From contig NZ_JAAAJC010000004.1 of assembly GCF_009900715.1 (NCBI RefSeq), positions 1-64,000 of the forward strand: 64,000 bases of DNA. Reading direction: 5' to 3'. This DNA comes from Halococcus salsus. GTDB lineage: Archaea > Halobacteriota > Halobacteria > Halobacteriales > Halococcaceae. Shown one piece after another: positions 43,901 to 52,936 of this stretch. The translations under genes and the position numbers were made by a program. The first letter of the stretch is position 1. Each line of letters begins with the position of its first letter. Under the pieces are notes generated by a model, which worked only from the letters and a program-made list of their open reading frames with translations, had not been told where the DNA came from and did not search any database.

Positions 43901-45421
43901 CTAGAGACGCATGTTGATCGTCTTGGTCTGTGAGTAGTGGTCGAGGGTCTCCTTCGCCTGTTCGCGGCCGATGCCGGAGTGTTTGTAGCCGCCGAAGGGC
44001 TGGCCGGCGGGGAAGTCGTTGTACTGGTTGACCCAGATGTTGCCCGCCTCGATGTCCCGGGCCGCTCGATTCGCCTTCGAGAGGTCCTGGGTGATGACCC
44101 CCGCCGCGAGGCCGTACTCGACGTCGTTCGCCCGCTCGATCATCTCATCGTAGTCGGACCACGCGAAGACCTCCTCGACGGGGCCGAAGATCTCCTCTTG
44201 GACGGGTTCGGAGTCGTGGTCGATCTCGTCGATCACGGTGGGCACGACGAAACAGCCGTCCGCGAGCGCTTCGTCCTCGGGCTGGCCACCGCCGGTGACG
44301 ATCCGCGCGCCGTCCTCGCGGGCCTGCTCGACGTACGACAGCGTGCGCTCGACCTGTTCTTCGGAGACCTTCGGGCCGAGACGGGTATCTTTCGAAAGCG
44401 GATCACCCATCTGAAGTCCCTGTGCGCTCTCGACGAACGCGTCCATGAACGTCTCGTAGATATCCTCGTGGACGAACAGCCGCGTGCCGGCAGTGCAACA
44501 CTCACCGGTGTTGTAGAACATCGCGAGCATCATCACCCGGACGGCCTGGTCGATGTCGGCGTCGGGGAACACGACGACCGGGCTCTTCCCGCCGAGTTCG
44601 AGAGTGACATCGGTAATGTTCTCGGCGGCGGCCTTCATGACCTCCCGACCGACCGCCGTGGAGCCGGTGAAGGAGACCTTTCGGACCTCGGGGTGTTCGG
44701 TGAGCGGCGCGCCGGCCTCCGCGCCGTAGCCCGTCACGACGTTGACCACGCCGTCGGGGAGGACGTCGCCGACGAGCCGCATGAGTTCGAGAATCGAGAG
44801 CGGGGTCTCCTCGGCGGGTTTGAGGACGACAGTGTTGCCGGCCGCGAGCGCCGGTGCGAGCTTCCAGGCCGCGATCAGGAGCGGGAAGTTCCAGGGCACC
44901 ACCGCACCGACGACCCCGTAGGGCTCGCGAATGGTTTGGATGTTCTTTCGGTGGTCGGTGGGGACCGTCTCGCCACCGTGGGTTCGGGCCGCGCCCGCGA
45001 AGTAGCGGAACTGGTCGGCCACCAGCGCCACGTCGGCCCGCGCCTCCCGTATCGGCTTGCCGTTGTCGAGGGTTTCGAGCGTCGCGAGGTCGCTCCGGTG
45101 CTCCTCGACCTGGTCGGCGATCTCGGTCAGCACGCGCTGGCGTTTGGTGGGGTCGGCATCCGACCACTCGGATTCGTAGGCGTCCCACGCCGCCGCGACC
45201 GCACGGTCGATGTCCTCGCCGGTACCGGCCTGGGCCTCGCCGAGCACCTCGCCCGTCGTCGGGTCGCGGGTCTCGAACGTCTCGCCCGAGGCGCTCTCGA
45301 CCCACTTGCCACCGATGTAGTGGCGGACGGGGTCGTCGGGGACGAGTTCCTCGCGGGCTTCGGTGTGGCGCTCCTGGATCGCGTCGCGCGTGTCGTCGAC
45401 GGGCTGGGTTTCGGATGACAT
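43901..45421 (-). CDS. NAD(P)-dependent aldehyde dehydrogenase
   Basis: The 506-residue enzyme has the ALDH fold with VVPWNFPLLIAAWKLAPALA near residue 175, KVSFTGSTAVGREVMKAAAE, the catalytic Glu in LELGGKSPVVVF and the nucleophilic Cys in NTGECCTAGTRLF, then EEIFGPVEEVF and the C-terminal PFGGYKHSGIGREQ. The GYKHSGIGRE ending and length are closest to the betaine-aldehyde/gamma-aminobutyraldehyde dehydrogenase group; betaine synthesis would fit a halophile, but the substrate is not provable from sequence. Transcription is away from the acylase gene. Confidence 0.92.
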   Translation of the reverse strand: MSSETQPVDDTRDAIQERHTEAREELVPDDPVRHYIGGKWVESASGETFETRDPTTGEVLGEAQAGTGEDIDRAVAAAWDAYESEWSDADPTKRQRVLTEIADQVEEHRSDLATLETLDNGKPIREARADVALVADQFRYFAGAARTHGGETVPTDHRKNIQTIREPYGVVGAVVPWNFPLLIAAWKLAPALAAGNTVVLKPAEETPLSILELMRLVGDVLPDGVVNVVTGYGAEAGAPLTEHPEVRKVSFTGSTAVGREVMKAAAENITDVTLELGGKSPVVVFPDADIDQAVRVMMLAMFYNTGECCTAGTRLFVHEDIYETFMDAFVESAQGLQMGDPLSKDTRLGPKVSEEQVERTLSYVEQAREDGARIVTGGGQPEDEALADGCFVVPTVIDEIDHDSEPVQEEIFGPVEEVFAWSDYDEMIERANDVEYGLAAGVITQDLSKANRAARDIEAGNIWVNQYNDFPAGQPFGGYKHSGIGREQAKETLDHYSQTKTINMRL

Positions 45422-45545
45422 GGTGGAACGGGTGGCGTCCGTCCGGACGCGGTCGGCGTCCGTCGGGCCGCTGGTCGGCTCTTCGGCCCGCTGGTTCTTG
45501 CCGTTTGCGCCAGCGACGATGGCGTCGACGAGTGTGAACCGGCTT

Positions 45546-45884
45546 CTACAGCAGCCAGCGCACGAGTGCCGCGAACGTCGCCGTCGCTACCGGGATCGCG
45601 AGGCTGACGACGGCGATCTCCCCCATCGCGAGGTACTGCCAGAGGTCGCCGCTCGCGAGCAGCGTCGCGAGGAAGACGACCCAGACCAGAACGCCGAATC
45701 CCAGCCCCGCGAGCAGCGCACGTCTCCGGGTGACGGCGGCGAGCCCCACGAGGGCACCGCCGAGGAACAGCCCAGTCCAGTGGAGGGCGGCGGCGACCAG
45801 TCCCACGAGGATGGCGACGACCATCGTCGCCCATCGCGATCGCTCGTCGGCACGGAGCTCGCGAACGCGGCCCGTGAGGCTCAC
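45546..45884 (-). CDS. Small membrane protein coupled to the acylase gene
   Basis: A 112-residue protein with four hydrophobic segments (about residues 18-35, 38-55, 60-78 and 85-108). Its GTG start overlaps the stop of the acylase gene by four bases (GTGA), suggesting coupled translation. I do not recognise a family. If the acylase frame is truly broken, expression of this gene may be affected. Confidence 0.65.
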   Translation of the reverse strand: MSLTGRVRELRADERSRWATMVVAILVGLVAAALHWTGLFLGGALVGLAAVTRRRALLAGLGFGVLVWVVFLATLLASGDLWQYLAMGEIAVVSLAIPVATATFAALVRWLL

Positions 45885-48252
45885 CGGTCGCCTCCGTTCT
45901 CGAAGGATATCGTGGGCGTGCCCCGTATCTCTCGGGACATGGACTTGTACTCGCCGTCGGCCCAGCGGCCGAGCTGGTCGTCGTAGTGGTCGGAGAAGTA
46001 GTTCCCCGAGTTCCCGCCGGGGAGGACGCCCGCCGACGGTCCGTCCATCGGGACGACCATCCGCCAGCTACTCCCCGTGGGGTTCTCGAGGGCGTAGTTG
46101 TTCACCGTCGCGCGCGACCCGTCCATCGGTCGCGTGGGGTATTCGAGGAAATCGAGACCGAGCGGGTGGTCGAGCGCGTCGGTGGTGTTGTAGTCGCCGT
46201 AGGTCTCCTCGCTTGCGTCCTCGATGTCGCCGACGGCTTGTCGAAGCGCGCGCACCATCACCTCGTCCCGCGACTCGTCGCCGAACCATCGACTGTCGGG
46301 GCCGAGGTGTTGAAGCACCCAGTCGGCGGGGTAGGAGGACTCGTCGAGGCCGTGGCGCTCGAACGCGGGCGAGAACGTCAGGTCGCGGTAACGCTCGAAC
46401 CAGTGGACGAAGACGAGCGCGGCCAGCGAGTCGCGCTCCATCCGGTAGCCCCACGAGTCGAGCGCGTCGAGGTCGTTCGTGAGGTCGTCTGTGTCGTCGG
46501 CCTCGCGGGTGGCGCGAACGAGAACGGGGGTAAGTGCTTTCGCGCGCAGGTCGAGCGTGTCGCGTTGCATCCGTTTCATGAACGCCGGATCCATCGGCTC
46601 CCCCGAGTTCGCGCGCCGGTCCAACAGGTCGTAGATCCGGATACCACGATAGGGATCGGAGTAGGCCTCCGCGAGGTAGTGGTTCGGCCGGTCGACGACC
46701 CGCTGGTTCGCCGTCCCGAGGTAGTCGGGATTCACGACGTGGGGTTTCTCATCGAACGGGACGAACCCCTCCCACGACGAGGTTCCAAAGGGGGTGAACC
46801 CCCGCCACTCGCCCTCGCCCGCCGAGCCATCGAAGACCCGATCCCCCGCGACTTCCTCGCCGTCGACCGTCCGGATCGGGATCTGCCCGGTGACGTAGTA
46901 GAGGGTGTTGCCGTCGCGGTCGGCGTAGACGAGGTTCTGGGTCGGCGAGTCGAAGCGCTCGGTCGCCGCCAGCATGTCGTCGAGCCCCGAACACTGGCTG
47001 TACTCGTAGATCGCCCGTGTGGTCCGGGTCGCGGTGTGGCCGGTCCACGCCACCCCGACCCGTCGACCCTCGCGTTCGATCACCGGCCCGTGAACGGTCT
47101 TTCGCACCGTCACCCGCCGGTTCTCGCCGTCACTGACCGCGATCTCGCGCTCTTCGGTGTCGAACTCGCGCCAGTCCCCTTGTACCGATACTCGCCGTCT
47201 CGGGTGTCGTAGCGATAGAAGTCGATGACGTCCGCGCCGGCGTTGGTGAAACCCCACGCGCCGGCGTCGTTCTCGCCGATGACGACGAACGGCACCCCCG
47301 GAAACGTCACGCCGCGAACGCTCACGTCGTCGGTTCGGAGGGTCATCTCGTACCATACTGGTGGGGCCATCAGGCTCAGATGGGGGTCGTTCGCCACGAT
47401 GGGCGCGCCGCTCTCCGTGTACTGTCCCGAGACGACCCAGCTGTTCGAGCCGATCCCCAACGGGGACTCGAACTGTCCCAACCACTCGACGAGCGCCGGC
47501 TCGACAGCGTGGGCTCCTGCCGCCGAGCCGTGGTCCGCTTGGTTTCCTGGCCCGTTGTTCCCGCCCCGAACGATCGGCGAGTCGAAGTCGAACCGGTTCG
47601 GGTAGAGGTCGTTCGCTGCACCCTCGCCAAGACGGTCCGCGACGAGCGCCTTCCGGAGGGTGCGGAAACTCCCCGTGAGGTTCCAAGCGATCTGCTTTTG
47701 CATCAACATCGTGTCGACCGGCGTCCACGGGTCGGGGTCGTACGCCAGCAGCGCGAATTCGACCGCCGACGGGTCGTTCGCCAGGACTCGGTTGACGCCC
47801 GCAGTGTAGGCTTCGACGAGCGCCCCCGCACGGGTGTCGCCGAGGAGGTCCCAGTTCGCCCGCGCCGCGCCCGCGAAGTCCATCTTCACGTGAAACTCGT
47901 CGGAATCGAGCGTCACGTCCCCGACGACCGCCGAGAGTTCGCCACGCAGTTGCCGGCGCTGGAGATCCAGTTGGAACCCCCGGTCGCGTGCCTGGGCGTA
48001 CCCGACCGCGAAGTAGAGCGCTCGTTCGCTCTCGCCGGTGACGTTCGGAACGCCGTACTCGTCGTAGCGTACCGTGGCCGCTCCGTACGGGCTTTCGACC
48101 GTCCGATCGGTTTCGTCGGTCGCGTCCCACGCCGACCCCGAGAGCGGCGCGAACCGTTCGAGATAGCCCCGTACCGGCGAGAACGCCGTCCCGACCGCCC
48201 CACCCGCGAGGATCGCGCCGACGAGCGCCCGGCGCGTGAGGTCACGACTCAT
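45881..48252 (-). pseudogene. Penicillin acylase family protein, single frameshift
   Basis: Two reading frames together make one ~790-residue Ntn-hydrolase of the penicillin acylase family. The N-terminal frame (48252 to ~47179) has a Tat-like start (MSRDLTRRALVGAILAGGAV), the processing site G-SNSW with nucleophile Ser269, and APIVANDPHLSLMAPPVWYE. It runs out of frame after GEYRYKG; the second frame resumes at once with DWREFDTEEREI and continues to 45881. One G is missing in a G-run on the coding strand (C-run at 47176-47179): four bases where five restore the frame. This is either a sequencing error, a real null allele or slippage. The substrate class would be N-acyl compounds such as acyl-homoserine lactones. 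Confidence 0.8.
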
Positions 48253-48320
48253 TGACTCCGTGAATCGTTTATGAGATATAACGGCGTGGATCGAAGCCGC
48301 CGCTCGTGTCGTGTGGTTTC

Positions 48321-48340
48321 GATCGGTCCGAAAACGGATC
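48321..48340 (-). terminator. Possible terminator after ndk
   Basis: About 20 bases beyond the ndk stop, TCCG-tttt-CGGA can pair (read on the coding strand) around a four-T loop, with partial extension of the stem. It is a weak candidate for ending the ribosomal/ndk transcript, since archaeal termination depends mostly on T-runs. Confidence 0.25.
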
Positions 48341-48360
48341 GGCCGCGAACGTGACCCGGT

Positions 48361-48843
48361 TCAGTGGTCGTCGGCGTCCTCGTAGACCCAGGTCGCGGTG
48401 CCCTGCTCCCAGTCGACGAGTTCGTCCTCGTCGAAGAACAGGTCGATCTCGCGCTCGTTCGCGCCCTCGTCCTCGTGGTCGCTGCCGTGGATGAGGTTGT
48501 GCCCGAGGTCGTTCCCGAGGTCGCCGCGGATGGTACCCGGCTGGGCCTCCTGGGCGTCCGTCGCGCCCATCATCCGGCGGACCTGTCGGGTGGCGTCCGC
48601 GCCCTCCCAGACCATCGCGAAGACCGGCCCGGAGGTGATGAACTCCACGAGACCGTCGAAGAACGGCTTGTCCTCGTGTTCGCCGTAGTGTTCGTGGGCG
48701 AGTTCCTCGTCGATCTGCATGAACTTCCCGCCGACCATCTTGAGACCCTTGCCTTCGAGTCGGGAGACGATCTCGCCGACCACGCCGCGCTGGACGGCGT
48801 CGGGTTTGGCCATCACGAACGTCCGCTCGTCGTGGTGGCTCAC
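48361..48843 (-). CDS. ndk: Nucleoside diphosphate kinase
   Basis: A 160-residue kinase that balances nucleoside triphosphates through a phospho-His intermediate: His119 in HNLIHGSDHEDEGANEREI, with the N-terminal ERTFVMAKPDAVQRGVVGEI and the Kpn-loop region. It is slightly longer than the usual ~150 residues because of an acidic tail (DWEQGTATWVYEDADDH). It is the last gene of the rpl7ae-rps28e-rpl24e-ndk operon found across haloarchaea; its ATG overlaps the stop of rpl24e by four bases. Confidence 0.97.
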   Translation of the reverse strand: MSHHDERTFVMAKPDAVQRGVVGEIVSRLEGKGLKMVGGKFMQIDEELAHEHYGEHEDKPFFDGLVEFITSGPVFAMVWEGADATRQVRRMMGATDAQEAQPGTIRGDLGNDLGHNLIHGSDHEDEGANEREIDLFFDEDELVDWEQGTATWVYEDADDH

Positions 48844-49487
48844 TGGTCGTCCTCGTTGTCGTCGCTTTCCTCGCGGTCCTCGTCGACGACCACTTCGTCG
48901 GCCTCGTCCTGGGAGACCGTCTCGTCACTGGTGCGGTCGACGTCGTCCTCGTCGAACTCGGCGTCCGCGTCGGTCTCCCGCGTGGTCTCCTCGTCGACGT
49001 TCACCTCGGCGTCGCTCTCTTCGAGGTCGGGGACGTCCTGGTCCTCCTCGACGTCGGGGTCGCTCCCGCCGGCGCGTCGACCCTCGACCTCGTCGAGTTC
49101 GTCGGTCTCGGCCCCGGTGTCGACGACCTCGTCGGGGTCGTCGGTCGGTACGTCCTCCGACTCCGTCTCGACCGCCGCCGCGGCGACCGCCTCGGCGTCG
49201 GATTCGCCTTCGACGGTGTCGATCTCGTCCGCGACGGTCTCGCTTCCACCTGCGGACGGCTCCGCCGCGACCTGCTCGGCCTCCTCGGGGGTGCCCGCCT
49301 GGCTGGCCCCGATGCGCTGGCCCTCGGCGGTCCACTCGAGGTCGCGCGAGGCCCGACCGAGTTCGGCGTTGTTCTCGCACTTCGACGAACAGAAGTGGAC
49401 GACGCGACCGTCGACGTGGACGTACATCGTGCCGGTGCCGGGCTCGATGTCCGACCCGCAGTAATCGCACGAACGCGTCTCGACCAT
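48840..49487 (-). CDS. rpl24e: Ribosomal protein eL24 with long acidic C-terminal extension
   Basis: The first ~62 residues are a complete eL24 (L24e) zinc-finger protein: Cys7, Cys10, Cys33 and Cys37 in CDYCGSDIEPGTG and FCSSKCENN, ending LEWTAEGQRI. A further ~150 residues are almost entirely Asp, Glu, Ala, Val, Thr and Ser (for example EADEVVVDEDREESDDNEDD), low-complexity and probably disordered. Archaeal eL24 is normally only about 60-70 residues. The frame is uninterrupted and directly coupled to ndk. The tail cannot sit inside the ribosome and would project from the 50S surface near the 30S interface. Confidence 0.93.
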   Translation of the reverse strand: MVETRSCDYCGSDIEPGTGTMYVHVDGRVVHFCSSKCENNAELGRASRDLEWTAEGQRIGASQAGTPEEAEQVAAEPSAGGSETVADEIDTVEGESDAEAVAAAAVETESEDVPTDDPDEVVDTGAETDELDEVEGRRAGGSDPDVEEDQDVPDLEESDAEVNVDEETTRETDADAEFDEDDVDRTSDETVSQDEADEVVVDEDREESDDNEDDQ

Positions 49488-49705
49488 CAGCGACCCCCGA
49501 TGGCGTCGGCCTCGCGGGCGGTCTCCTTGAGCTGGATGATGTCGCCCTCGCGGACCGGGCCGATACAGTTGCGCGTGATGATCCGACCACGGTTCTCGCC
49601 CGCCTGGATCCGACAGTTGACCTGCATCGCCTCGCCGTGCATCCCGGTCTTCCCGACGACCTCGATGACCTCGGCGGGCGTGGAGTCAGTTCCTTCGGAG
49701 CTCAT
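49487..49705 (-). CDS. rps28e: Ribosomal protein eS28
   Basis: The 72-residue small-subunit protein has the conserved [20 protein letters not shown] core and [20 protein letters not shown], ending [12 protein letters not shown] as usual for eS28. It binds 16S rRNA near the decoding/exit region. ATG 49705 is four bases after the L7Ae stop, and its TGA overlaps the L24e ATG by one base. Confidence 0.97.
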   Translation of the reverse strand: MSSEGTDSTPAEVIEVVGKTGMHGEAMQVNCRIQAGENRGRIITRNCIGPVREGDIIQLKETAREADAIGGR

Positions 49706-49709
49706 CGTC

Positions 49710-50072
49710 CTATCGGAGGTCCTCGACCTTGCCGGTGATCTCCTCGACGTCGGACTCGGCATCGCCGGCGTCCACGATGGCCGCTGCGGCGCTGCCGACT
49801 TCGAGGCCGGCCGCGTGGCCGACGTCGTCCTGGGTCTCGACGAACACGAACGGGATCTCCTTCTCGTCGGCGAGCTCGGGGAGGTGCATCACGATCTCCT
49901 CGGGGCTCACGTCCTCGGCGATGTAGACCAAGGAAGCGTTGCCGCGCTCGATCGCCTTGGTGGTCTCGTTCGTGCCTTTCTTCACGGTGCCGGTGTCCCG
50001 AGCGACCTCGAGCGCCTCGATGGCGTCGTCTTCGAGGTCCGCCGGAACGTCGTAGGTAACGTAAACTGACAT
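49710..50072 (-). CDS. rpl7ae: Ribosomal protein L7Ae (eL8), kink-turn RNA-binding protein
   Basis: A 120-residue L7Ae protein with the k-turn-binding [20 protein letters not shown] and [20 protein letters not shown], plus [20 protein letters not shown]. It is part of the 50S subunit and of C/D and H/ACA RNPs and RNase P in archaea. It is the first gene of the operon and is preceded by a ~140-base leader with two hairpins. In other archaea L7Ae represses its own mRNA by binding the leader, so autoregulation is plausible here. Confidence 0.97.
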   Translation of the reverse strand: MSVYVTYDVPADLEDDAIEALEVARDTGTVKKGTNETTKAIERGNASLVYIAEDVSPEEIVMHLPELADEKEIPFVFVETQDDVGHAAGLEVGSAAAAIVDAGDAESDVEEITGKVEDLR

Positions 50073-50393
50073 TGGTTGGTCCTTCCCGCGCGCGGGTTCG
50101 GGCTCCCCCGCCGTTGCGAGGACCGACGATGGTCCTCGGCCGCACGTCGAGACCGCCTCGACGGCGAGCGATTTCCTGAGAGGCTAGGAGCTTCACAACC
50201 CCGCGCAGGTTGTAGACTGCGGTAGCGGAGCACCGCATAAAAGCGCTTTCAAACCGCCCACGCCGTGTGATCCGAGCGCACGCAGGAGGGCCGGCGACCC
50301 GATCGGGTCGCCGATCCGGGTTCGCGAGACGGTCCTGCTGTCGGCTCGCGGAGGGAGTAGATTCAACTCCCCCGTGCACATCGGTTTCGTATC
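50073..50393. promoter_or_regulatory. Intergenic region with the ribosomal operon promoter and structured leader
   Basis: The TATA-like box of the rpl7ae operon is at 50237-50242 (cttttat on the coding strand), predicting transcription from about 50213 and a leader of ~140 bases. The leader contains two perfect hairpins: GTCGAG/CTCGAC at 50146-50162 and CGAGGACC/GGTCCTCG at 50117-50138, then the self-complementary CCCGCGCGCGGG at 50085-50096. The remaining ~150 bases toward the PfkB gene (GTG 50394) contain no gene; its promoter is not obvious. Confidence 0.5.
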
Positions 50394-51353
50394 GTGACCA
50401 CACCCGACGTCCTCGTCGCCGGGGAGACGTTGATCGACTTCATCCCCGATCAGGCCGGCTCGCTCTCGTCGGTCGAGACTTTCTCGCGGCGGGCGGGCGG
50501 CGCACCCGCGAACGTCGCGGTCGGGCTGGCACGGCTCGACCGCCCACCGTGGTTCCTCACCAACGTTGCCGAGGACGCCTTCGGCGAGTTCCTCGTCGAC
50601 GGCCTCCGCGAACACGGGATCCCTCAGCGGTTCGTGACCCGCGACCCCGACCACCAGACGACGCTGGCGTTCGTCGCCCACGACGCGGCCGCCGACCGGG
50701 AGTTCTCCTTCTATCGCACCGAGACCGCCGACCAGTACGTCGACCCGAGAGTCGTGGACGACGACGCGCTCGATTCGACGTCGTGGGTCGCGCTCGGCGG
50801 GGTCGCGCTCGCGAACGAACCCGCGCGGTCGCGCCTGTTCGAGTTCGTCGAGCGCGCCCGGGACCACGGCTGTGCCATCGTCTTCGACCCCAACACCCGA
50901 CCCGAACTCTGGGAGTCCGACGAAACCTTCGAGGCCGTGCTCGAACGGATGCTCTCGCTGACGGACGTCCTCAAGACCTCGGCCGACGACCTCCTCGGGA
51001 CCGGATTCGCCGACCGGGGGTCGGTAGCCGAAGAAGCGCTGTTCGACGTCGGGCCGCACACCGTCGTCGCGACCCGTGGGGCCGCGGGTGCGCGCGCCGT
51101 TTCGAGCCCCGACGCCCCGTGGGGGGCGCTCGACGAGACTCATCCCGGCTACGCCGTCGACCCCGTCGACACCACGGGTGCGGGCGATGCGTTCCTCGCG
51201 GGGGTGCTCGCGGGACTCGTCGACGACGAACCGCTCGACGAGGTGCTCGGGTTCGCCAACGCGGTCGCGGCACTCACGACCACCGATGCGGGCGCGAGCA
51301 CCGCGCTCCCCGACCGTGCCGCCGTCGCCGAGTTCCGTGCCGAGAACGAGTAG
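50394..51353 (+). CDS. PfkB-family sugar kinase, fructokinase-like
   Basis: The 319-residue ribokinase-fold kinase has the N-terminal GGAPANVAVGLARLDR signature and the C-terminal DTTGAGDAFLAGVLAG containing the catalytic Asp and anion hole. FDPNTRPELWES and VALGGVALANEP are typical of fructokinases and related kinases, so D-fructose is the most likely substrate, although 2-keto-3-deoxygluconate or ribose kinases share the fold. It is divergent from rpl7ae and ends 9 bases from the convergent kdgK gene. Confidence 0.85.
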   Translation: MTTPDVLVAGETLIDFIPDQAGSLSSVETFSRRAGGAPANVAVGLARLDRPPWFLTNVAEDAFGEFLVDGLREHGIPQRFVTRDPDHQTTLAFVAHDAAADREFSFYRTETADQYVDPRVVDDDALDSTSWVALGGVALANEPARSRLFEFVERARDHGCAIVFDPNTRPELWESDETFEAVLERMLSLTDVLKTSADDLLGTGFADRGSVAEEALFDVGPHTVVATRGAAGARAVSSPDAPWGALDETHPGYAVDPVDTTGAGDAFLAGVLAGLVDDEPLDEVLGFANAVAALTTTDAGASTALPDRAAVAEFRAENE

Positions 51354-51362
51354 CTACCGAAC

Positions 51363-52319
51363 CTACCGACGGACCGCGTCGCGCTCGCCGACGAAGACGT
51401 CGAGTTCCTTTCTCGTGGGGAGCCCCTCGGTGTCGCCCGCGACGGTCGTCGCGAACGCGCCGACCGCGTTCGCCGTCTCGGTGGCCGCGACCGGGTCCTG
51501 GCCCTCGATCCGACCCGCGAGGAAGCCGGCGGCGAAGCCATCGCCCGCGCCGACGGGGTCGACAACGCGCTCGACGTCGTAGCCCGACACCCGTTCGGTC
51601 GTCGAGCCGTCGGCGACGACCGCGCCGGCCGCACCGAGTTTGACGACCGCGACCCTCGCACCGTGGTCGAGACACGCCGCCGCGATCGCCTCGGGGTCGT
51701 CCGTCCCGAACAGCGCGGCCCCCTCCTCGATACCCGGGAGGACGATGTCCGACAGCGAGACGAGTTCGAGCATCGTCTCGCGCATCCGCTCGTCGGACTC
51801 CCAGAGCTTCCGGCGAACGTTCGGGTCGAACGAAACCGTCATCCCCGCCTCGGTAGCGCGTTCGGCCGCCAGGAGCGTCGCCTCACGACACGATTCACTG
51901 AGGGCGGGCGTGATCCCGGTGAGGTGGAGGTACTCCGCGTCCGTGAGGTAGTCCACGGGGAGGTCGTCGGGAGCCATCAGCGACGCCGCGGAGCCGTGCC
52001 GATAGTAGTGGACGGCGGGTTCGCCGAGTTCGCGGCGCTCCTTGAACATGATGCCCGTCGGTGCCTCGTCGGTGAACTCCACCGTCGAGGTGTCGATGCC
52101 CTCGCCACGGACGAAGAACTCGAGGTACTCGCCGTGCGGGTCGGCCCCGAGCTTCGAGTACCAGCCGACGTCGTGACCGAGCCGCGCGAGACCGATGGCG
52201 ACGTTGGTCTCGGCACCGGCGAGGCTCTTTTCGAACTCGTGGGCGTGTTTCATCGGGCCCGTCGTCGATGGGTAGACGAGCACCATCGTCTCGCCGAGGG
52301 TGACCACGCGGGGTGACAT
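51363..52319 (-). CDS. kdgK: 2-keto-3-deoxygluconate kinase
   Basis: The 318-residue PfkB kinase begins MSPRVVTLGETMVLVYPSTT, has SLAGAETNVAIGLARLG and PTGIMFKERRE (sugar-acid contacts), FDPNVRRKLWES, and the catalytic DPVGAGDGFAAGFLAGRIEG. These match haloarchaeal KDG kinases, which phosphorylate 2-keto-3-deoxygluconate in the semi-phosphorylative Entner-Doudoroff pathway. The regulator gene GfcR lies about 600 bases upstream on the same strand, matching the known control of this step in Haloferax. Confidence 0.9.
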   Translation of the reverse strand: MSPRVVTLGETMVLVYPSTTGPMKHAHEFEKSLAGAETNVAIGLARLGHDVGWYSKLGADPHGEYLEFFVRGEGIDTSTVEFTDEAPTGIMFKERRELGEPAVHYYRHGSAASLMAPDDLPVDYLTDAEYLHLTGITPALSESCREATLLAAERATEAGMTVSFDPNVRRKLWESDERMRETMLELVSLSDIVLPGIEEGAALFGTDDPEAIAAACLDHGARVAVVKLGAAGAVVADGSTTERVSGYDVERVVDPVGAGDGFAAGFLAGRIEGQDPVAATETANAVGAFATTVAGDTEGLPTRKELDVFVGERDAVRR

Positions 52320-52422
52320 GATGGTCGGTGTTTACCCAGGGTGGTGGTATGCGTTCCGGGTTCGGACGGCAGACCGGGCCCAGGTCGACGTTCGGGTTCC
52401 TGCGTTCGGTGCAGCCGACCGG

Positions 52423-52908
52423 TTATCGCCGTCTCAGTCCCCAGTTCCACTGGGGAAGCAAGCTATCCAAGACCGCTACGAGGCGGGGGAACAGCCGGAC
52501 GGCACCGAGCGAGAGGCCGACCGCGACGACGAGCGACCCGACCGTCGACCCCGTGGCGACGTCGACCGCCGCACCGCCGGCCGCCACCGCGACGACGGTG
52601 AGGCTGTGATAGACGGGGCGGACGAGGAAGAGCACCGGCGTCGCCGCCGGCCAGTCGAACGACGTGAGGCCGGTCCGAACCGTTCCGATCGCCAGCGTGA
52701 GGGTCGTGACGCCGACCAGCGCGGCGAACTTCACCGCCGCGTTCTGCGGTGCGGCCATCAGCGCCAGCAATCCCGGAATACCGAGCACGGCGACCTCCGC
52801 CAGCCCGAAGAAGACGTTCTCGACCCATCGCTCGACCCCGACCTTCCGGACGGCTCGCGGCCCCGCCTTACGCCGCTCGGTGGTCGGGTCGGTTCCACGG
52901 TCGCTCAT
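52423..52908 (-). CDS. Hypothetical membrane protein
   Basis: The 161-residue product has four or five hydrophobic segments (about residues 34-52, 57-78, 88-104, 105-125 and 128-150) and a basic N-terminal tail (TERRKAGPRAVRKVG). No known family was recognised. It sits between gfcR and kdgK on the same strand, 28 bases after gfcR, so it may be co-transcribed with the regulator and linked to sugar metabolism by position only. Confidence 0.65.
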   Translation of the reverse strand: MSDRGTDPTTERRKAGPRAVRKVGVERWVENVFFGLAEVAVLGIPGLLALMAAPQNAAVKFAALVGVTTLTLAIGTVRTGLTSFDWPAATPVLFLVRPVYHSLTVVAVAAGGAAVDVATGSTVGSLVVAVGLSLGAVRLFPRLVAVLDSLLPQWNWGLRRR

Positions 52909-52936
52909 GATGGTTCGGGAGGCTCCACCCGCCGGC

